The notes beneath the pieces were generated by a model. That model made no database searches and was not told where the DNA came from. It saw only the letters and a program-made list of their open reading frames with translations. Of a DNA stretch of 64,000 bases, positions 1 to 11,999 are shown piece by piece (position 1 is the first letter of the stretch; every line of letters starts with the position of its first letter). The stretch is from positions 1-64,000 of the forward strand of contig NZ_CANMQQ010000012.1 of the NCBI RefSeq assembly GCF_947500045.1, in the 5' to 3' direction. The position numbers were made by a program, and so were the translations under genes. The stretch is from an uncultured Ruegeria sp. (GTDB lineage Bacteria > Pseudomonadota > Alphaproteobacteria > Rhodobacterales > Rhodobacteraceae).

Positions 1-286
1 GATGCCCACCGTCTCTCCGATGCGTCTCAACCGTCTCTCCGGCCCGTCTCCAGCACCTCACCAGCGCCGGTGAAGGGGTATTTACGGATTAGGTCTGAGA
101 CCTGCAACCCCCATTCTGAAAAAACTTCACATTTCCCATCAGATTCTTCATCACCTTAATAAAAACAACAGGTTACCTTAACAATTCAGGCTTTCACCTG
201 CTTCCTCATGCTTATGGAACACCCTAGGAAAGCTCAAATTCGAGCATTCAGGCGGAATCGCGACCTGCACCTCAGACTCAGCCATA
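1..286. other. Left-edge stretch without a recognisable gene
   Basis: No convincing gene is seen. One plus-strand frame is open from the left edge for about 54 codons but has no recognisable family signature, so the tail of an upstream gene cannot be excluded. The first 60 bases carry several copies of a short CGTCTC-containing word (GAGACG on the other strand), which may be a local degenerate repeat. Confidence 0.3.
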
Positions 287-318
287 GAAAACGCCGCCAA
301 GGTTTCCCGAGGCGGCGT
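287..318 (-). terminator. Rho-independent terminator of katG
   Basis: Read on the minus strand, an 8-bp stem ACGCCGCC/GGCGGCGT closes a 12-base loop and is followed by a short T run (TTTTC). It lies 24 bases beyond the katG stop codon, the expected place for its terminator. Confidence 0.75.
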
Positions 319-341
319 CATTCTGTGAGTGGTCAGTGTGT

Positions 342-3033
<2,692 letters not shown>

Positions 3034-4017
3034 TCAGTGGCCGCTGACTTTCTTGTAGAGCGCCGACTTATATCCAAACGGGATACCCAATACACCGACC
3101 AGCCATCCGGCAGTTCGGGCGATCTGGATAAACCGTCGATCCGGCTGAAACGGCAACAACAGGATTGCCCCCAGCAGAGCCACCAAGCGCAGCGGGGCGC
3201 TTAGAAAACCCAAAACAGCCCGCTTTGGCTTTTGATCAAGCTTGCGACGCATATGGGTGTTGGATTGATCGCGCCCGCGGGCGGCCTGGTACCAGAATGA
3301 CAGGCGCTCGGGCGGAATGGTCTCATACACAAACGCGTCGGGCACCCAGCCGACAGGCAATCCGGCGGCAACAGTTTCGGCATAGAACTTTGCGTCCGTC
3401 CCGCCTGTCATCCGCATCGTTTCATCGAACCAAAGACCGGTTTCGCTGAACAGGCGTGTCTCGCCCAGCCAGTTATTGGTCACAATGGTCACGCCGCCCG
3501 TATCGTTCAGGGTGGCTTTCTTCGCGGCCGCGTTTTCCTTATCAAGGTAACGGTTGCTGATGTTACGTAACATCAGCCGCTGCAACGCGGTTTCCTGACC
3601 CGTTGGCCCTGCTGCACGAAGCGGCGCACCCAGCAACACGGCGGAGCTGGCGCGATATCCAGCGACAAGCTGTTCAAGCCAGTCGGGTGCTACCACTTCA
3701 TCATCATCCACAAAGCACAGCAGATCCGAGCCGTTCTGCAACGCTTCGCGTGCTGCGCGGTTGCGCCCAAATGGGATACCCAACTCGGTCTCAAGGACGT
3801 AGTCCAGAGCTGCTCCATTGGGTAAAACGTCGCCCGCTGCCCGCACGGTTTCTTCGCTGAGCGCTGCGCTGTCGTTTTCCACCACCAAACATCGAACTGT
3901 GCAATCGGGCGGCAGCTTCATTTCTCCCCAGCTCTGGATCAAAGCGGCCAGCATTCCGGGCCTCTGCCGGGTCAGGGTCGAAACGGTGATCTTCAGCGGG
4001 GCAGAGCGATCCTTCAT
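3034..4017 (-). CDS. Family 2 glycosyltransferase
   Basis: Inverting nucleotide-sugar transferase of the GT2/GT-A type. The N-terminus (ITVSTLTRQRP) is the usual GT2 beginning. FGRNRAAREAL followed by LLCFVDDDEVVAPDWLEQL gives the acidic metal/nucleotide motif at about residues 100-120. A hydrophobic C-terminal segment (about residues 270-315) suggests membrane attachment. I start at 4017 because a GGGGG stretch sits just upstream; the frame stays open 12 codons further. The acceptor sugar cannot be told from sequence. It lies 46 bases downstream of the epimerase-like gene on the same strand, so the two may be co-transcribed and could act on one surface glycan (inference). Confidence 0.85.
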   Translation of the reverse strand: MKDRSAPLKITVSTLTRQRPGMLAALIQSWGEMKLPPDCTVRCLVVENDSAALSEETVRAAGDVLPNGAALDYVLETELGIPFGRNRAAREALQNGSDLLCFVDDDEVVAPDWLEQLVAGYRASSAVLLGAPLRAAGPTGQETALQRLMLRNISNRYLDKENAAAKKATLNDTGGVTIVTNNWLGETRLFSETGLWFDETMRMTGGTDAKFYAETVAAGLPVGWVPDAFVYETIPPERLSFWYQAARGRDQSNTHMRRKLDQKPKRAVLGFLSAPLRLVALLGAILLLPFQPDRRFIQIARTAGWLVGVLGIPFGYKSALYKKVSGH

Positions 4018-4063
4018 CGAACCCCCATACATCCCGCATTGGTTTCTTGGCAAGCAACGGCAC

Positions 4064-4921
4064 TCACGATGTGCCGCCCTGATGCTGCATCAGCGCCTCA
4101 AGCCCAACACGGTAATTCGGATAGGCTAACGAGACCCCCAGCTCATCCTTGATCCGGTCATTTCGGACGCGTTTGTTTTCATTATAAAAACTACGCGCCA
4201 TTGGGGTCAGGTCAGCCTCATCGAATGGAACTGCAGGCGGCAGTGGCAGGCCCTGTAACTCGGCAGCATAGCCGATCACATCCTGCGGCGGCACGGGCTC
4301 GTCATCGCAGACATTGTAGATCGCCCCCGGATTGGGCTTAGCCATCGATGCGGTCAGAACCTGCGCAATATCATCGACATGGATGCGCGAAAATACCTGC
4401 CCCGGCTTGATGATCCGCCGCAAACCGCCGCGCTTGAGCTTCGAAAATGGTCCGCGTCCAGGCCCATATATTCCCGCCAAACGGAATATGTGCAGCTTTA
4501 AACCCGGAATATCGCCCCATTGCGTTTCGGCACGCACACGCCACCGACCGCGTTTGGCAGTTGGTGCAGGTGGCGTGGACTCATCCACCCACTCTCCCTG
4601 ATGATCACCGTAGACCGCTGTGGTTGACAGATACCCGACCCATTTGAATTGCTCGGCGCGCGCGGCAATTTCGCCCTGCAGTTCTGCCAGTACAGGATCG
4701 CCATCGGCTGTGGGCGCGGTCGAAATCAGAAGATGCGTCACCCCATCCAGATCAGGTTGGTCGCCCGGCCAGACACAAGGCTCTGCGCCTGAGGCGCGAA
4801 TAATCTCAAGCTGTCTTGGGTCACGGGTGGTTCCAATGATGCGCCACGCCAAAGGGGCGAGACGTTTCGATATCGCTCGGGCGGAATAGCCATGGCCGAA
4901 GGAAAAAAGTGTCGGTGTCAT
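4064..4921 (-). CDS. NAD(P)-dependent epimerase/dehydratase-like (extended SDR) protein
   Basis: 285-residue Rossmann-fold protein resembling the YeeZ-type SDR group. The N-terminal FSFGHGYSARAISKRL is a variant dinucleotide-binding loop. LSTTAVYGDHQGEWVDE with GRWRVRAE follows the extended-SDR layout but lacks a classical YxxxK at the expected place, as in atypical SDRs. IFRLAGIYGPGRGPFSKL is a typical SDR C-terminal motif. The ATG at 4921 is preceded by AAAGGGG. The upstream reading frame adds 26 codons without family character and is rejected. It diverges from the methyltransferase gene and leads towards the glycosyltransferase. Substrate unknown. Confidence 0.8.
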   Translation of the reverse strand: MTPTLFSFGHGYSARAISKRLAPLAWRIIGTTRDPRQLEIIRASGAEPCVWPGDQPDLDGVTHLLISTAPTADGDPVLAELQGEIAARAEQFKWVGYLSTTAVYGDHQGEWVDESTPPAPTAKRGRWRVRAETQWGDIPGLKLHIFRLAGIYGPGRGPFSKLKRGGLRRIIKPGQVFSRIHVDDIAQVLTASMAKPNPGAIYNVCDDEPVPPQDVIGYAAELQGLPLPPAVPFDEADLTPMARSFYNENKRVRNDRIKDELGVSLAYPNYRVGLEALMQHQGGTS

Positions 4922-5009
4922 GTCCCCTTTGATGATCCGCCCGGCCCAAGGATGCAAGCGCCGGATGGACGCACTTGATTCGAATCCTCTGATGCGCATT
5001 CATTGATGC

Positions 5010-5642
5010 ATGAGCAAAAAGACACCCGACCTGCACGCCGCCTATTCTCTGAAATCGCCTGAAGAGAACAAGCAACTCTATGCCGAATGGGCCGGGGATT
5101 ACGATGAGGGTTTTGCAGCGCTGGAGGACTATCAACTCCACCACCATACAGCACGCGCGTTCGTTGGTGCGGGCGGGCAAGGGCCAGTTCTGGATGTGGG
5201 CGCAGGCACCGGGCTGTGCGGAGCGATTCTGGCCGGTTTGGGCGTGGGTCCGATTGATGCCACCGATATCAGCGCCGAGATGCTGGATCAGGCGATGCGC
5301 AAAGATATCTACCGCGATGCGATCGAGGCCGATCTGAATCACGGCCTGCCGGTCTCGCGCGCCAGTTATGCGGGCGTTGTCTCCTCCGGAACATTCACCC
5401 ATGGCCATTTGGGGCCTGAAACCTTGCCAGCGTTACTGCGCGTCGCGCGGCCAGGCGCGCAATTCGCCTTGTCAATCAATGAAAAACACTTTGAGGCACT
5501 GGGATTCGCCGGCGCGTTCCGTAGTCTCGAAGTGGATCAGATCAGCAATCTGTCGTTCACCGAGGTCCGGATTTATGGCGAGTTGGCCGCTGGACCCAAC
5601 AAAGATGATGTCGCTTTGATCGCGCTGTTCGAAAAGAGGTGA
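5010..5642 (+). CDS. Class I SAM-dependent methyltransferase
   Basis: 210-residue Rossmann methyltransferase. The SAM-binding motif I is VLDVGAGTGLCGAIL (about residue 60), followed by the acidic motif II region IDATDISAEMLDQA, in which the Asp would contact the adenosine ribose. The TPR-associated family often called Williams-Beuren-type methyltransferase has similar motifs. The N-terminal YAEWAGDYDEGF is the characteristic opening of small-molecule methyltransferases in this group. It is divergent from the SDR gene and convergent with the aldolase-family gene. The methyl acceptor is not predictable. Confidence 0.85.
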   Translation: MSKKTPDLHAAYSLKSPEENKQLYAEWAGDYDEGFAALEDYQLHHHTARAFVGAGGQGPVLDVGAGTGLCGAILAGLGVGPIDATDISAEMLDQAMRKDIYRDAIEADLNHGLPVSRASYAGVVSSGTFTHGHLGPETLPALLRVARPGAQFALSINEKHFEALGFAGAFRSLEVDQISNLSFTEVRIYGELAAGPNKDDVALIALFEKR

Positions 5643-5779
5643 ATTATGCCGTCACCTTCAACACAAACAGAGGATCAATAATATAAGCGGCACCCAAGCC
5701 TATTTGTACCAATTCTGGACAGCCGCAGGGCGCACAAGCTCATGGCCTCTGCGCCATGGCTGAAGCACCAAAGGCGCGA

Positions 5780-6535
5780 TCAGGTTGCATAGTCCGAGCC
5801 TTCGGCATCCAGAACAGCCCTGATCTCGCGCAAATGCGCTTCGGCCTGACCGGGGTAGTCATCAAGCTCTTGTGCGGTTTTCTCGGCGATCTCGTCAGAT
5901 AGAAGGCGCAAAGGCTGCCCGGTTTGAAGTGCGCGAATGTATGTCTCTGCCGCGCGTTCGAAATAATAGAGTCTATTAAAGGCATCTGCCGCGCTGTCGC
6001 CAATTACAAGAACCCCATGATTGCCCATGATCATGACCTTCTTCTTCGGGTCCGATAGCATCGAGGCACAGCGTTCGCCTTCGCTTTCAAATGCCAGGCC
6101 TCCAAACGCGTCATCGATCACATAACGATTGAAGAAGGTAGCAGTGTTCTGATCAATCGGCGGCAGCGTGCTGTCCGCCAGCGCGGCCAGAACAGTTGCA
6201 AAGATCGAATGCACGTGCATCACACAGCGCGCATGGTGGCAATGGCGATGGATTGAACCGTGTAGCCCCCATGCCGTTGGGTCCGGCGCACCGGGCTGAT
6301 CCATAACGCCTGTATCATTGGCATCCAACAACAGCAGATTGGACGCTTTGATGCGCGCGAAATGCATTTGGTTGGCATTCATGAGGAACTGCGTCCCATC
6401 TGCGTTCACAGCCAAGCTGAAATGGTTGGCCACACCTTCATGCATGTTGAGACGCTCAGTCCAGCGGAAGGCTGCGGCCATGTCCACACGCTCGGACCAA
6501 TGATCGATGTTGGGGCGCAAGTTGGAGACGCTCAT
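5780..6535 (-). CDS. Class II aldolase/adducin family protein
   Basis: 251-residue protein of the zinc-dependent class II aldolase/adducin N-terminal family. Metal-ligand histidines appear in HGSIHRHCHHARCVMHVHS and in the later GNHGVLVIG segment, the two positions where the family binds its divalent metal. Family members include fuculose-phosphate aldolases, epimerases and decarboxylases; this one cannot be assigned a substrate. I use the ATG at 6535 because AAGGAA stands 6-7 bases upstream; the longer form starting at 6586 lacks a comparable site. It is divergently placed to the adenine deaminase gene across a 251-bp promoter region. Confidence 0.85.
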   Translation of the reverse strand: MSVSNLRPNIDHWSERVDMAAAFRWTERLNMHEGVANHFSLAVNADGTQFLMNANQMHFARIKASNLLLLDANDTGVMDQPGAPDPTAWGLHGSIHRHCHHARCVMHVHSIFATVLAALADSTLPPIDQNTATFFNRYVIDDAFGGLAFESEGERCASMLSDPKKKVMIMGNHGVLVIGDSAADAFNRLYYFERAAETYIRALQTGQPLRLLSDEIAEKTAQELDDYPGQAEAHLREIRAVLDAEGSDYAT

Positions 6536-6655
6536 GCAGGGTTCCTTCGTGAGTTGATCGAGTCGTTGGTGGAAGCCTGCCTTCATGGCCTAAGTTTGAC
6601 CACCAAAAAACGCGCATGGTTCAATGGTAATGCAAATGGCTCCCGCCCATCGTCA

Positions 6656-6670
6656 ATGCCCTATGGGCAT
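6656..6670. promoter_or_regulatory. Operator-like palindrome in the aldolase/ade divergent region
   Basis: Perfect dyad ATGCCC-TAT-GGGCAT. A second inverted repeat, GCAGCG-N6-CGCTGC, lies at 6689-6706. Both fall inside the 251-bp gap between two divergent genes, which makes protein-binding sites plausible. No specific regulator is recognised. Confidence 0.35.
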
Positions 6671-6786
6671 CTCTTCTGGTTGGGCGTGGCAGCGCTGACG
6701 CGCTGCAATTGACAGGATTTGTGATGATTTCATGATGCGTTGCCGGCGGGGGTTGCACCTTCCGCCGCATTCGGGAAAGTTGGGCC

Positions 6787-8589
6787 ATGGAATACACTCC
6801 CTTCCCCAGTTGGCCCGATACCGCCCCACATCTCATCGCAGTTGCTGCCGGCCGCGAACCTGCTGATACAGTGATCCGCAACGGCATTTGGGTGAATGTA
6901 CATAGCCGGGAAGCCTTGCCAGATCATGACGTCGCCATCGCAGCAGGGCGCGTGGCATTCGTAGGGCCGGACGCATCGCATTGTATCGGTCCTGACACAC
7001 AGATCATCGAGGCACGCGGGCGCTATATGGTCCCCGGATTATGCGACGCACATATGCATATCGAATCGGGTATGTTGACACCTGCCGAGTTTGCACGCGC
7101 GGTCATTCCGCATGGCACCACATCCATGTTCACCGACCCGCATGAGATCGCCAATGTGCTTGGGCTTGAAGGCGTGCGCCTGATGCATGACGAAGCGCTG
7201 ATGCAGCCGGTGAATATCTTCACCCAAATGCCATCATGCGCGCCCTCGGCACCTGGGCTTGAGACCACCGGATATGAGATCACCGCCGAAGATGTGGCTG
7301 AGGCAATGTCCTGGCCCGGCATCATCGGGCTGGGAGAGATGATGAACTTTCCTGGCGTTATTCACGGCGACGCAAAAATGTTAGCCGAAATTGCGGCCAC
7401 TCAGCGGGCGGGAAAAACAGTCGGAGGGCACTACGCTTCGCCTGATTTAGGGCCTGATTTCGCGGCCTATGTCGCAGGCGGCCCGGCAGATGATCATGAA
7501 GGCACCTGCGAGGCGGATGCTATCGCACGCGTCCGGCAGGGGATGCGGTCGATGATGCGATTGGGATCCGCCTGGTATGATGTGGAAAGCCAGATCACCG
7601 CTGTTACCGAGAAGGGGCTGGACCCGAGGAACTTCATCCTGTGCACCGATGATTGCCATTCCGGCACTTTGGTCAATGAGGGCCATATGAACCGCGTGGT
7701 GCGCCATGCGATTGCCTGCGGATGCGATCCTCTGGTCGCGCTCCAAATGGCGACGATCAACACGGCCACTCATTTTGGGCTAGAGCGCGAGATCGGTTCG
7801 ATCACACCCGGGCGGCGCGCCGACATTATTCTGAGTTCAGACCTGATCACGTTGCCAATCGAAACCGTCATTGCCCGTGGGCAGGTCGTGGCTGAAAACG
7901 GAGCGGTAACGGTTGACTGCCCGCATCTGAACTGGTCTGCAAAGGCCAGAAACACCGTCCATCTGGGCCATGAGCTGACCTCAGCCGATTTCGAAATCGC
8001 GGCCCCAACCGGTGCGAACCGTGTCCTGGCCAATGTGATTGGCGTCGTCGAGAATCAAGCTCCGACTCAGGCGCTGAATTCCGAGTTGCCGATCATCGAA
8101 GGGCTTGTTGAGGGTGAAGGCGACGTTTGCCAGATCGCGTTGGTTGAGCGCCACCGCGCCACGGGCGGTGTGACAAACGCCTTTGTGTCGGGTTTTGGGT
8201 ATCAAGGCAAAATGGCCATGGCCTCGACCGTGGCGCATGACAGCCACCATATGATTGTCGTGGGGACTGACCGCGAACAGATGGCACTAGCCGCAAACCG
8301 ACTGGCCGAAGTGGGTGGCGGCATCACGATCTTCCGGGATGGTGAAGAACTGGCATTGGTAAAATTGCCGATCGCAGGCCTGATGTCGGATAGCCCGGCC
8401 TCGGACGTTGCCGCCAAGGCCGAGCAAATGGTCGAGGCGATGAAAGCGTGCGGCTGTCAACTCAACAACGCATATATGCAGCATTCTCTGCTGGCATTGG
8501 TCGTGATCCCTGAACTGAGGATTTCCGATCTTGGGCTGGTGGACGTACGCACATTCAAAAAGATTGACCTTCTGGAACCCCTTGCATGA
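6787..8589 (+). CDS. ade: Adenine deaminase
   Basis: Hydrolytically deaminates adenine to hypoxanthine in purine salvage; amidohydrolase superfamily with a metal centre. The first metal-binding motif is in LCDAHMHIESGML, followed by the family-specific GTTSMFTDPHEIANVLG. A further metal/catalytic region is CTDDCHSGTLVNEGH. The C-terminal half (about residues 420-600, containing GGGITIFRDGEELALVKLP) is the adenine deaminase C-terminal domain. Length 600 residues is normal. The stop overlaps the start of the AMP nucleosidase gene by 4 bases (ATGA), so the two are translationally coupled: AMP nucleosidase releases adenine, which this enzyme then deaminates. Confidence 0.95.
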   Translation: MEYTPFPSWPDTAPHLIAVAAGREPADTVIRNGIWVNVHSREALPDHDVAIAAGRVAFVGPDASHCIGPDTQIIEARGRYMVPGLCDAHMHIESGMLTPAEFARAVIPHGTTSMFTDPHEIANVLGLEGVRLMHDEALMQPVNIFTQMPSCAPSAPGLETTGYEITAEDVAEAMSWPGIIGLGEMMNFPGVIHGDAKMLAEIAATQRAGKTVGGHYASPDLGPDFAAYVAGGPADDHEGTCEADAIARVRQGMRSMMRLGSAWYDVESQITAVTEKGLDPRNFILCTDDCHSGTLVNEGHMNRVVRHAIACGCDPLVALQMATINTATHFGLEREIGSITPGRRADIILSSDLITLPIETVIARGQVVAENGAVTVDCPHLNWSAKARNTVHLGHELTSADFEIAAPTGANRVLANVIGVVENQAPTQALNSELPIIEGLVEGEGDVCQIALVERHRATGGVTNAFVSGFGYQGKMAMASTVAHDSHHMIVVGTDREQMALAANRLAEVGGGITIFRDGEELALVKLPIAGLMSDSPASDVAAKAEQMVEAMKACGCQLNNAYMQHSLLALVVIPELRISDLGLVDVRTFKKIDLLEPLA

Positions 8590-10049
8590 CAACAATCAGA
8601 ACTCCTGACGTTCCCAACCCCGAGAAGTTTACCGACCCGCAGGCAGCCGTCGCGCGATTGGAAGAGCTTTATACGCAGGCTACAAAATTCCTGTGCGATC
8701 AATTTGCCAATGCACTCAAAAACGGCACTCCGACCGAGAGATACCGCGCGTTCTATCCGGAAATCCGGATCAGAACCTCTTCTTATGCGCAGGTAGATAG
8801 CCGGCTTAGCTTTGGTCATGTATCCGAACCGGGCACGCACGCAACAACCGTCACCCGGCCTGATCTGTTTCGGTCATATCTGACCCAGCAAATTGCGCTG
8901 TTGATAAAGAACCACGACCAGCCGGTGACAATCGGTGCCTCGGAAACACCGATCCCGGTGCACTTCGCCGTTGCGAACAACTCGGATCTGGTTGTTCCGC
9001 AGCAGGGCGCTGCCGGGTTCACATTGCGTGATGTGTTTGATGTACCTGACCTAAACACAACCAATGATGACATCGTAAATGGCGTCAACGAGCCTGAGAA
9101 TGATGCAGAGCCTCTTGCGCTGTTCACGGCCCAGCGCGTGGACTATTCTCTGGCGCGATTGTCGCACTATACCGCGACAGACCCAGGCCATTTCCAGAAC
9201 CACGTTCTGTTCACCAACTATCAGTTTTATGTCTCGGAGTTTGAAAACTATGCGCGGGCTCAGTTGGCCGATCCCGATAGCGGTTACACCAGCTTTGTCT
9301 CGACCGGGAATGTCGAGATCACGGAAGCCAACGCTGATCTGGAACAGCCTCTGAAGCTGCCGCAGATGCCGACTTATCACCTGAAACGCGCGGATGGGTC
9401 TGGAATCACGTTGGTCAATATCGGCGTTGGTCCGTCGAATGCCAAAACGGCGACCGACCATATTGCGGTCCTGCGCCCGCATGCTTGGTTGATGGTTGGG
9501 CATTGCGCCGGGCTGCGCAACACGCAGGCGCTGGGGGATTTCGTGCTGGCCCATGCATATCTGCGCGAAGATAAAGTTCTGGATGACGACCTTCCGGTCT
9601 GGGTGCCTATCCCGCCGCTTGCCGAAGTGCAGGTTGCGCTTGAGCAAGCTGTGGCTGAAGTCACCGAACTTGAAGGATACGAACTAAAGCGGATCATGCG
9701 CACGGGCACAGTCGCTTCGGTCGATAACCGCAACTGGGAACTGCGCGATCAATCTGGTCCCGTACAGCGGCTCAGCCAATCGCGCGCGATCGCGCTGGAT
9801 ATGGAAAGCGCAACCATTGCCGCCAACGGCTACAGGTTCCGGGTGCCCTATGGCACATTGCTATGTGTTTCAGACAAGCCGTTGCACGGCGAATTAAAGC
9901 TTCCCGGCATGGCTTCTGCGTTCTATACCACTCAGGTCAGTCGTCATTTGGCGATCGGAATCCGGGCGATGGAGCACCTTCGCGGCATGCCGCTAGAGCG
10001 TTTACACAGCCGGAAATTGCGTTCGTTTGACGAAACGGCCTTTCTCTGA
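8586..10049 (+). CDS. amn: AMP nucleosidase
   Basis: Cleaves AMP to adenine and ribose 5-phosphate; cytoplasmic. 487 residues, the usual length. The N-terminal AMP nucleosidase domain is followed by a phosphorylase/MTAN-like catalytic domain. ITLVNIGVGPSNAKTATDHIAVLRP and AWLMVGHCAGLRN give the ribose/phosphate-binding strands, and IALDMESATIAANGYRFRVP the purine-site MES motif. It is coupled to ade by an ATGA overlap, forming a two-step AMP to hypoxanthine route. A weak terminator-like hairpin follows. Confidence 0.95.
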   Translation: MTTIRTPDVPNPEKFTDPQAAVARLEELYTQATKFLCDQFANALKNGTPTERYRAFYPEIRIRTSSYAQVDSRLSFGHVSEPGTHATTVTRPDLFRSYLTQQIALLIKNHDQPVTIGASETPIPVHFAVANNSDLVVPQQGAAGFTLRDVFDVPDLNTTNDDIVNGVNEPENDAEPLALFTAQRVDYSLARLSHYTATDPGHFQNHVLFTNYQFYVSEFENYARAQLADPDSGYTSFVSTGNVEITEANADLEQPLKLPQMPTYHLKRADGSGITLVNIGVGPSNAKTATDHIAVLRPHAWLMVGHCAGLRNTQALGDFVLAHAYLREDKVLDDDLPVWVPIPPLAEVQVALEQAVAEVTELEGYELKRIMRTGTVASVDNRNWELRDQSGPVQRLSQSRAIALDMESATIAANGYRFRVPYGTLLCVSDKPLHGELKLPGMASAFYTTQVSRHLAIGIRAMEHLRGMPLERLHSRKLRSFDETAFL

Positions 10050-10068
10050 AGCAAAAAAGCAACGAATT

Positions 10069-10089
10069 CCCCCTATTTTTGGGGTTTTT
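10069..10089 (+). terminator. Possible terminator after amn
   Basis: CCCC and GGGG arms enclose a 7-8 base loop and are followed directly by TTTTT. The stem is short (4-5 bp), so efficiency is uncertain, but it lies 20 bases past the amn stop. Confidence 0.45.
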
Positions 10090-10103
10090 GGTGCTACTAT
10101 TCG

Positions 10104-10119
10104 TTGTGTTCGGACACAA
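10104..10119. promoter_or_regulatory. Inverted repeat upstream of the HU gene
   Basis: Perfect dyad TTGTGT-TCGG-ACACAA, ending 60 bases before the HU start codon. It may be an operator, or a hairpin in the 5' leader if transcription starts upstream. Confidence 0.35.
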
Positions 10120-10179
10120 TATCCCGTTACAGTTACGCGGTGAGGCCCTATAGATCGGGCACGTTAAGGAGACCAAGAA

Positions 10180-10467
10180 ATGGCAAAGCCTATGACAAAG
10201 ACTCAGCTGGTGGCTGCTCTCGCTGAGGAAATGGGAACTGACAAGAAATCCGCAAACGTCGCGTTGGAGGCCATGACTGGCCTGATCACACGCGAAGTTT
10301 CGGCTGGTGGCGCCGTCACCCTGCCTGGCGTTGGCAAAATCTACTGCCGCGAACGCCCCGAGCGTATGGTGCGCAACCCTGCGACCGGCGAGCAGTTCAA
10401 GAAAGAAGCCGACAAGGTGGTCAAAATGACTATCGCGAAGGCTCTGAAGGATAGCGTCAACGGCTAA
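10180..10467 (+). CDS. HU family DNA-binding protein
   Basis: 95-residue histone-like protein that bends and compacts DNA as a dimer. The N-terminal helices TKTQLVAALAEEMGTDKKSA and the core GGAVTLPGVGKIYCRERPER fit the HU/IHF fold. The beta-arm RNPATGEQF carries the conserved Asn-Pro that intercalates DNA. The start is preceded by AAGGAG. Compared with canonical HU, the region before the arm contains a Cys (IYCRERPE) and charged residues. It is a single gene with a strong terminator. HU or IHF-like identity beyond this level is not decided. Confidence 0.93.
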   Translation: MAKPMTKTQLVAALAEEMGTDKKSANVALEAMTGLITREVSAGGAVTLPGVGKIYCRERPERMVRNPATGEQFKKEADKVVKMTIAKALKDSVNG

Positions 10468-10493
10468 TCCGCCGAAGATTGATCACAAGATCG

Positions 10494-10521
10494 AAGGGGT
10501 CGCCATCGGGCGGCCCCTTTT
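10494..10521 (+). terminator. Rho-independent terminator after the HU gene
   Basis: An 11-bp stem (AAGGGGTCGCC with GGCGGCCCCTT, one G-U pair) closes an ATCG loop and runs into TTTTCC. It lies 26 bases after the HU stop. Confidence 0.88.
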
Positions 10522-10578
10522 CCTTGCGGTGGTCGCAAAAACCGGTGACAGTCGCCCCGATTTACTAAGGATACCAAT

Positions 10579-11457
10579 ATGGACGTGCGCGCCATCGCCA
10601 TGGGGCTTGTCTTTGCCCTGATCTGGTCATCGGCATTTACCTCGGCACGTATCATTGTCGCCGATGCTTCACCGCTGTTCTCGCTGGCGCTACGCTTTCT
10701 GATTTCCGGCCTGCTGGGAGTGGTGATTGCGCGCGCAATGGGCCAAAGCTGGAACCTGACGCGCGCGCAATGGCGTGCGACCATTCTATTCGGAATATGC
10801 CAAAATGCCCTTTATTTGGGCCTGAACTTTTACGCCATGCAGACGGTCGAGGCATCGATGGCCGCAATTATCGCGTCGACCATGCCGTTGCTTGTCGCGC
10901 TGGCCGGATGGCTATTGCTTGGTGATCGGCTGCGTCCACTTGGCGTCATGGGGCTGTGTGCTGGTTTTGCGGGCGTCGCCTTGATCATGGGCAGCCGGAT
11001 TGGGGCTGGTATCGACCTGTTTGGCATCATGCTCTGCGGGTTCGGGGCGCTGGCACTGACATTCGCCACGTTGGCGGTGCGGGGGGCGACATCGGGCGGG
11101 AATTTCATGATGGTGGTCGGGCTGCAAATGCTGGTGGGATCAGCGGCGCTGTTTCTCGCCGCGCCGATCTTTGAAACGATCTATATCCACCCCACCCTCC
11201 CCTTTGTGCTGGCCTTTACTTACACCACACTCTTCCCTGGCCTGTTGGCCACGCTGATCTGGTTCCTGCTGCTGAACCGCATCGGTCCCATTCGCGCGGC
11301 CACCTTCCACTTTCTCAATCCGGTATTTGGCGTCACCATCGCCGCCATATTACTGGGCGAAAAACTCGGGCCATTGGATGCGGTTGGCGTTGTGATCACC
11401 ACGTTGGGTATTCTGGCCGTGCAACTGTCGCGCCAACCCGTCGCCAAACCGGCCTAA
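10579..11457 (+). CDS. EamA/DMT-family membrane exporter
   Basis: 292-residue integral membrane protein with about ten hydrophobic segments in two EamA repeats, as in drug/metabolite transporters of the RhaT/YdcZ type. The first repeat begins [17 protein letters not shown], a typical EamA start, and the second repeat ends with [19 protein letters not shown], the conserved proline-containing helix. AAGGA precedes the ATG at 10579. Substrate unknown; relatives export amino acids or metabolites. It stands alone between the HU terminator and the msr genes. Confidence 0.88.
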   Translation: MDVRAIAMGLVFALIWSSAFTSARIIVADASPLFSLALRFLISGLLGVVIARAMGQSWNLTRAQWRATILFGICQNALYLGLNFYAMQTVEASMAAIIASTMPLLVALAGWLLLGDRLRPLGVMGLCAGFAGVALIMGSRIGAGIDLFGIMLCGFGALALTFATLAVRGATSGGNFMMVVGLQMLVGSAALFLAAPIFETIYIHPTLPFVLAFTYTTLFPGLLATLIWFLLLNRIGPIRAATFHFLNPVFGVTIAAILLGEKLGPLDAVGVVITTLGILAVQLSRQPVAKPA

Positions 11458-11552
11458 AGTCACGCACGTATGCGCGAGCAGATGTTACAAGGCTTTGCTT
11501 TCCCCCACAGAACCCCATCTACTGGATCAAACCCCAAAGAATCGGAGGAGCC

Positions 11553-11999
11553 ATGACCCGCTATTCCAAATCTCCCGAGGCTGTCGCCGCCCTGTCACCG
11601 GAAGAGTTCCACGTCACCCAACGCAGCGGAACCGAACGCCCGGGCACCGGCAAACACCTGAATAACAAGGAGCCGGGCATTTACGTTGATATCGTCTCAG
11701 GCGAGCCGTTGTTCGCTTCGACGCATAAATACGAATCCGGCTGCGGCTGGCCCAGTTTCACAAAGCCCATCGTGCATGAACATGTGGAAGAGTATCGCGA
11801 CTCCACACTTGGAATGATCCGCACCGAGGTCCGCTCGAAACACGGCGACAGTCATCTAGGCCATGTGTTCCCCGATGGTCCGCGCGAACATGGTGGGCTA
11901 CGATATTGCATCAACTCTGCCTCGCTGCGGTTCATCCATCGTGATGAGATGGAAGCCGAAGGCTATGGCGAATACCTGATCCATGTGGAGGATATCTGA
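11553..11999 (+). CDS. msrB: Peptide-methionine (R)-S-oxide reductase MsrB
   Basis: Reduces the R epimer of methionine sulfoxide in proteins. The catalytic cysteine is in [12 protein letters not shown], and [13 protein letters not shown] and [12 protein letters not shown] are signature segments. The paired CxxC zinc ligands of many MsrB proteins are not seen, so this appears to be the zinc-free form. 148 residues. An AGGAG stands upstream of the ATG. The stop overlaps the msrA start (TGATG), so the two stereospecific repair enzymes are coupled. Confidence 0.95.
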   Translation: MTRYSKSPEAVAALSPEEFHVTQRSGTERPGTGKHLNNKEPGIYVDIVSGEPLFASTHKYESGCGWPSFTKPIVHEHVEEYRDSTLGMIRTEVRSKHGDSHLGHVFPDGPREHGGLRYCINSASLRFIHRDEMEAEGYGEYLIHVEDI

